Positions 62,009 to 64,000 of a stretch of 64,000 bases of DNA are shown in pieces. Position numbers and translations under genes: made by a program. This DNA is from Agathobaculum sp. Marseille-P7918 (lineage in GTDB: Bacteria; Bacillota; Clostridia; Oscillospirales; Butyricicoccaceae). The stretch's first letter is position 1, and every line of letters begins with the position of its first letter. Where the stretch lies: NCBI RefSeq assembly GCF_900625105.1, contig NZ_UYYD01000006.1, forward strand, positions 57,749 through 121,748. Reading direction: 5' to 3'. Under the pieces are notes generated by a model, which had not been told where the DNA came from, made no database searches, and saw only the letters and a program-made list of their open reading frames with translations.

Positions 62009-63530
62009 TCTGATCCTCCTCTTCCAAAACGATGATCTCCTCATCCTCCGCCGTATCGCTCTGCGCCGCGTCGTCATTTCGACGCATTTTACGCTGGTAC
62101 AACAAGCCGAGGATCTGAATGGTCAGCAGCGGCGTCATCGCGACCAATGCTACGATACCGAACGCATCCGTCAGGACATTGCCGCCCAATGCCTCACACG
62201 CTCCCATGGCAAAGGGCAGCAAAAACGTAGAGGTCATCGGGCCGGATGCGACGCCGCCCGAGTCAAACGCAATGCCGGTGAATATCTTCGGCACAAAAAA
62301 CGTCAGGCCGAGCGCCAGCAGATAGCCGGGAACGACGATCCAATACACGGAAATGCCGGTCAAAACGCGCAGCATGGACAGCCCAACCGAGCAGGCCACG
62401 CCGATGGACAGGCTGTGCATCATCGCGCGCTGAGAAATGCCGCCGTTGGTGATCGTCTCGACCTGCCGGTTAAGTACATGCACCGCCGGCTCAGCCGTGA
62501 CCAGAAAATAGCCGATCAACATGCCAAGCGGCACCAGCAGCCAGCTATGACCGCTTTTTGCCAACTGCTCACCCAGGAAATGGCCGACCGGCATGAATCC
62601 GACATTGACGCCGGTCAAAAACAGCGCAAGGCCGAAAAAGGTATATCCAAAACCAATGCCGATTTTTTTCAGCTGCATCCGGTGAAACCGGCGGAATACC
62701 AGCTGAAAAACTGCGCAGAACAAAATGATCGGCACCAGTGCGGAAAGCACTTCTTTGACGTAATCCGGCAGGCTACGTGCAAACAGGACCGCCACTTCCC
62801 GGGTATCCTGCACATCGGGCACGGTGACCTGCGTATAGCTGGAATCGCCGCTGGTATAAAAGATGCCCAGCAGCAAAACAGCGAGGATCGGGCCGATGCT
62901 GCACAGCGCAACCAGACCAAAGCTATCGTCCTGTGCATCCCGGTCGCCGCGGATCGAAGCAAGACCGATGCCAAGCGCCATGATAAACGGCACCGTGATT
63001 GGACCGGTCGTCACGCCGCCCGAGTCGAACGCCACCGCGACGAATTCATCGGGCACAAAGGCGGACAACACCAAAACGCCGACATAAAAAATAATCAGTA
63101 GCGTCGCCAATCGGATTTTGAACAAGGTACGCAGCATCGCCAGTACGAAAAACAGCCCGACACCGATCGCAACCGTCCAAATCAGCACTGCGTTGGGAAT
63201 GGATGGAACCTGTCCGGCCAAAACCTGTAAATCCGGTTCGGCGATCGTAATCAAAACACCGATGATAAACGTAATGCCGATGACCGCAAAAAGGTTTTTG
63301 GTCCGCGGCAGCTGCGCGCCGATGCCCTCGCCCATTGGCGTCATGGAAACGTCCGTGCCAAGCGAGAAAAAGGCCATGCCAATGATCAGCAGCACCGCGC
63401 CGACCAGATATAAAACCAATGTACCCACCGGCATTGGTGTGATGGTGACACTCAGCAGCAATACAATCAATGTAATCGGTATAACCGACGACAACGCCTC
63501 AATAATTTTTTCCTTCAGAATCTTATTCAT
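62001..63530 (-). CDS. DUF1538 family integral membrane protein (putative transporter)
   Basis: The 509-residue protein has about 12 membrane segments in two homologous halves. Each half carries a near-identical signature: VAVAFDSGGVTTGPITVPFI (about residues 190-209) and TGIAFDSGGVASGPMTSTFL (about 415-434). There are also paired ITIAEPDLQVL and VTAEPAVHVL stretches. DUF1538 proteins are presumed transporters; the conserved Asp-Ser-Gly-Gly and Glu-Pro loops could line a substrate or ion site. The acidic C-terminal tail (DTAEDEEIIVLEEEDQ) is cytoplasmic. The ATG at 63530 has AGGGGA upstream. Confidence 0.88.
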   Translation of the reverse strand: MNKILKEKIIEALSSVIPITLIVLLLSVTITPMPVGTLVLYLVGAVLLIIGMAFFSLGTDVSMTPMGEGIGAQLPRTKNLFAVIGITFIIGVLITIAEPDLQVLAGQVPSIPNAVLIWTVAIGVGLFFVLAMLRTLFKIRLATLLIIFYVGVLVLSAFVPDEFVAVAFDSGGVTTGPITVPFIMALGIGLASIRGDRDAQDDSFGLVALCSIGPILAVLLLGIFYTSGDSSYTQVTVPDVQDTREVAVLFARSLPDYVKEVLSALVPIILFCAVFQLVFRRFHRMQLKKIGIGFGYTFFGLALFLTGVNVGFMPVGHFLGEQLAKSGHSWLLVPLGMLIGYFLVTAEPAVHVLNRQVETITNGGISQRAMMHSLSIGVACSVGLSMLRVLTGISVYWIVVPGYLLALGLTFFVPKIFTGIAFDSGGVASGPMTSTFLLPFAMGACEALGGNVLTDAFGIVALVAMTPLLTIQILGLLYQRKMRRNDDAAQSDTAEDEEIIVLEEEDQNA

Positions 63531-63560
63531 TGCATTTCCCCTACGAACGAAAATCAATAT

Positions 63561-63566
63561 ATTATA
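63561..63566 (-). promoter_or_regulatory. Extended -10 promoter of the DUF1538-PII operon
   Basis: TGGTATAAT on the minus strand (TATAAT at 63561-63566) is a consensus extended -10; no good -35 is seen. Confidence 0.55.
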
Positions 63567-63611
63567 CCATAGATAAAATGCAAATTGGGCAAATACAAGG
63601 AATCTTAACAT

Positions 63612-63643
63612 AAAATAAACGCCGGTTCGAAAGAACCGGCGTT
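63612..63643 (-). terminator. Terminator after 5S rRNA
   Basis: AACGCCGGTTC (63618-63628) and GAACCGGCGTT (63633-63643) form a perfect 11-bp stem; on the minus strand TATTTTATGTT follows. Confidence 0.82.
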
Positions 63644-63646
63644 AGT

Positions 63647-63762
<116 letters not shown>

Positions 63763-63913
63763 TTACTTTCTTGTGAACAAGAAAGTAAGCAAAGAAAACT
63801 TCAATATTTTCTTTCCTCTTTCTTATTCAGAAAGCTCTTATATGAGAAATGCTTTCGCATTTACTCGCTTGTATAACATACCATACCGCCTACCATCTTG
63901 TCAAGAGAAAAGA
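63763..63913 (-). promoter_or_regulatory. Spacer with possible 5S promoter
   Basis: On the minus strand TTGACA (63899-63904) and TATGTT (63875-63880) are 18 bases apart. A perfect inverted repeat (CTTACTTTCTTG/CAAGAAAGTAAG, about 63762-63789) lies just before the 5S 5' end and may aid processing. Confidence 0.45.
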
Positions 63914-63988
63914 TGGTGACCCGTGGGGGAATCGAACCCCCGTTTGCGGCGTGAGAGGCCGCCGTCTTAACCGCTTGACCAACGGGCC
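63914..63988 (-). tRNA. tRNA-Glu (anticodon CTC)
   Basis: The 75-nt cloverleaf is complete with encoded CCA. The acceptor stem is GGCCCGT/ACGGGTC (one wobble), the anticodon arm GCGGC-CTCTCAC-GCCGC with CTC, and the T-arm GGGGGTTCGATTCCCCC. It reads GAG codons. Confidence 0.95.
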
Positions 63989-64000
63989 ATTTCAGCGAAC

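Overview
The window looks like chromosomal core genome of a GC-rich, endospore-forming anaerobic Clostridia (Oscillospiraceae/Butyricicoccaceae-like; this placement is inference). The evidence is a complete spoIIIA operon (AA to AH), anaerobic ribonucleotide reductase NrdD/NrdG, AddAB instead of RecBCD, T-box control of amino acid synthesis, an S-layer-homology protein, and Firmicutes gene orders such as nusB-xseA-xseB-ispA-dxs-tlyA-nadK-argR-recN and dnaG-rpoD. I see no prophage, insertion sequence, CRISPR array or plasmid genes.

Layout. 1-2059 (-): a cell-envelope redox cluster (lipoprotein, Gx-type membrane protein, NusG-II protein, ApbE flavinyltransferase). 2231-3856: thioredoxin and TyrRS, convergent on a shared terminator. 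3962-14868 (-): a long housekeeping operon for recombination, isoprenoid synthesis, NAD kinase and exonuclease VII. Between ispA and a small membrane protein it contains a gene-free stretch of about 660 nt with its own promoter and a perfectly paired terminal helix. Position, size and partner gene match OLE RNA (ornate, large, extremophilic) and OapA. 15010-20205 (-): Asp23 and the SpoIIIA channel operon behind a sigma-E-like promoter. 20255-27618 (+): promoter, phenylalanine T-box and an aro/pheA operon ending in an AroE-AroK fusion, followed by a secreted phosphodiester glycosidase with SLH domains. 30756-32223 (+): a MATE exporter behind a leader that contains a terminator-like hairpin. 32280-40573: murD, RNase P RNA, rpoD, dnaG, dGTPase-like, YigZ, HflX, L31. 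40600-44529 (-): LuxS with a MATE exporter, a HAD phosphatase and a ClC transporter. 44622-53393 (-): IMP dehydrogenase and AddAB. 53523-57193 (+): tRNA-Phe, tRNA-Gly, a palindrome-rich spacer, then TcdA, TsaE, TsaB, Upp and a GNAT. 57252-60878 (-): GreA and NrdD/NrdG, in which a consensus glycyl-radical motif lies in a separate 61-codon gene. 61304-63530 (-): a tandem PII-like protein with a DUF1538 membrane protein. 63647-63988 (-): 5S rRNA and tRNA-Glu.

How the parts work together. The aro operon covers the shikimate pathway except dehydroquinate dehydratase, and continues to phenylpyruvate. Its T-box specifier (UUC) matches the tRNA-Phe(GAA) encoded at 53523. The nrd operon sits behind NrdR-like boxes and a cluster of DnaA boxes, which would link dNTP supply to replication. 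TsaB, TsaE, TcdA and a TsaD-like paralogue relate to t6A tRNA modification. The strongest unusual signals are the OLE-type RNA locus, the stand-alone NrdD glycyl-radical mini-gene, the attenuator-like MATE leader, and the palindrome cluster after tRNA-Gly. All product names come from reading the sequence; no database search was run.
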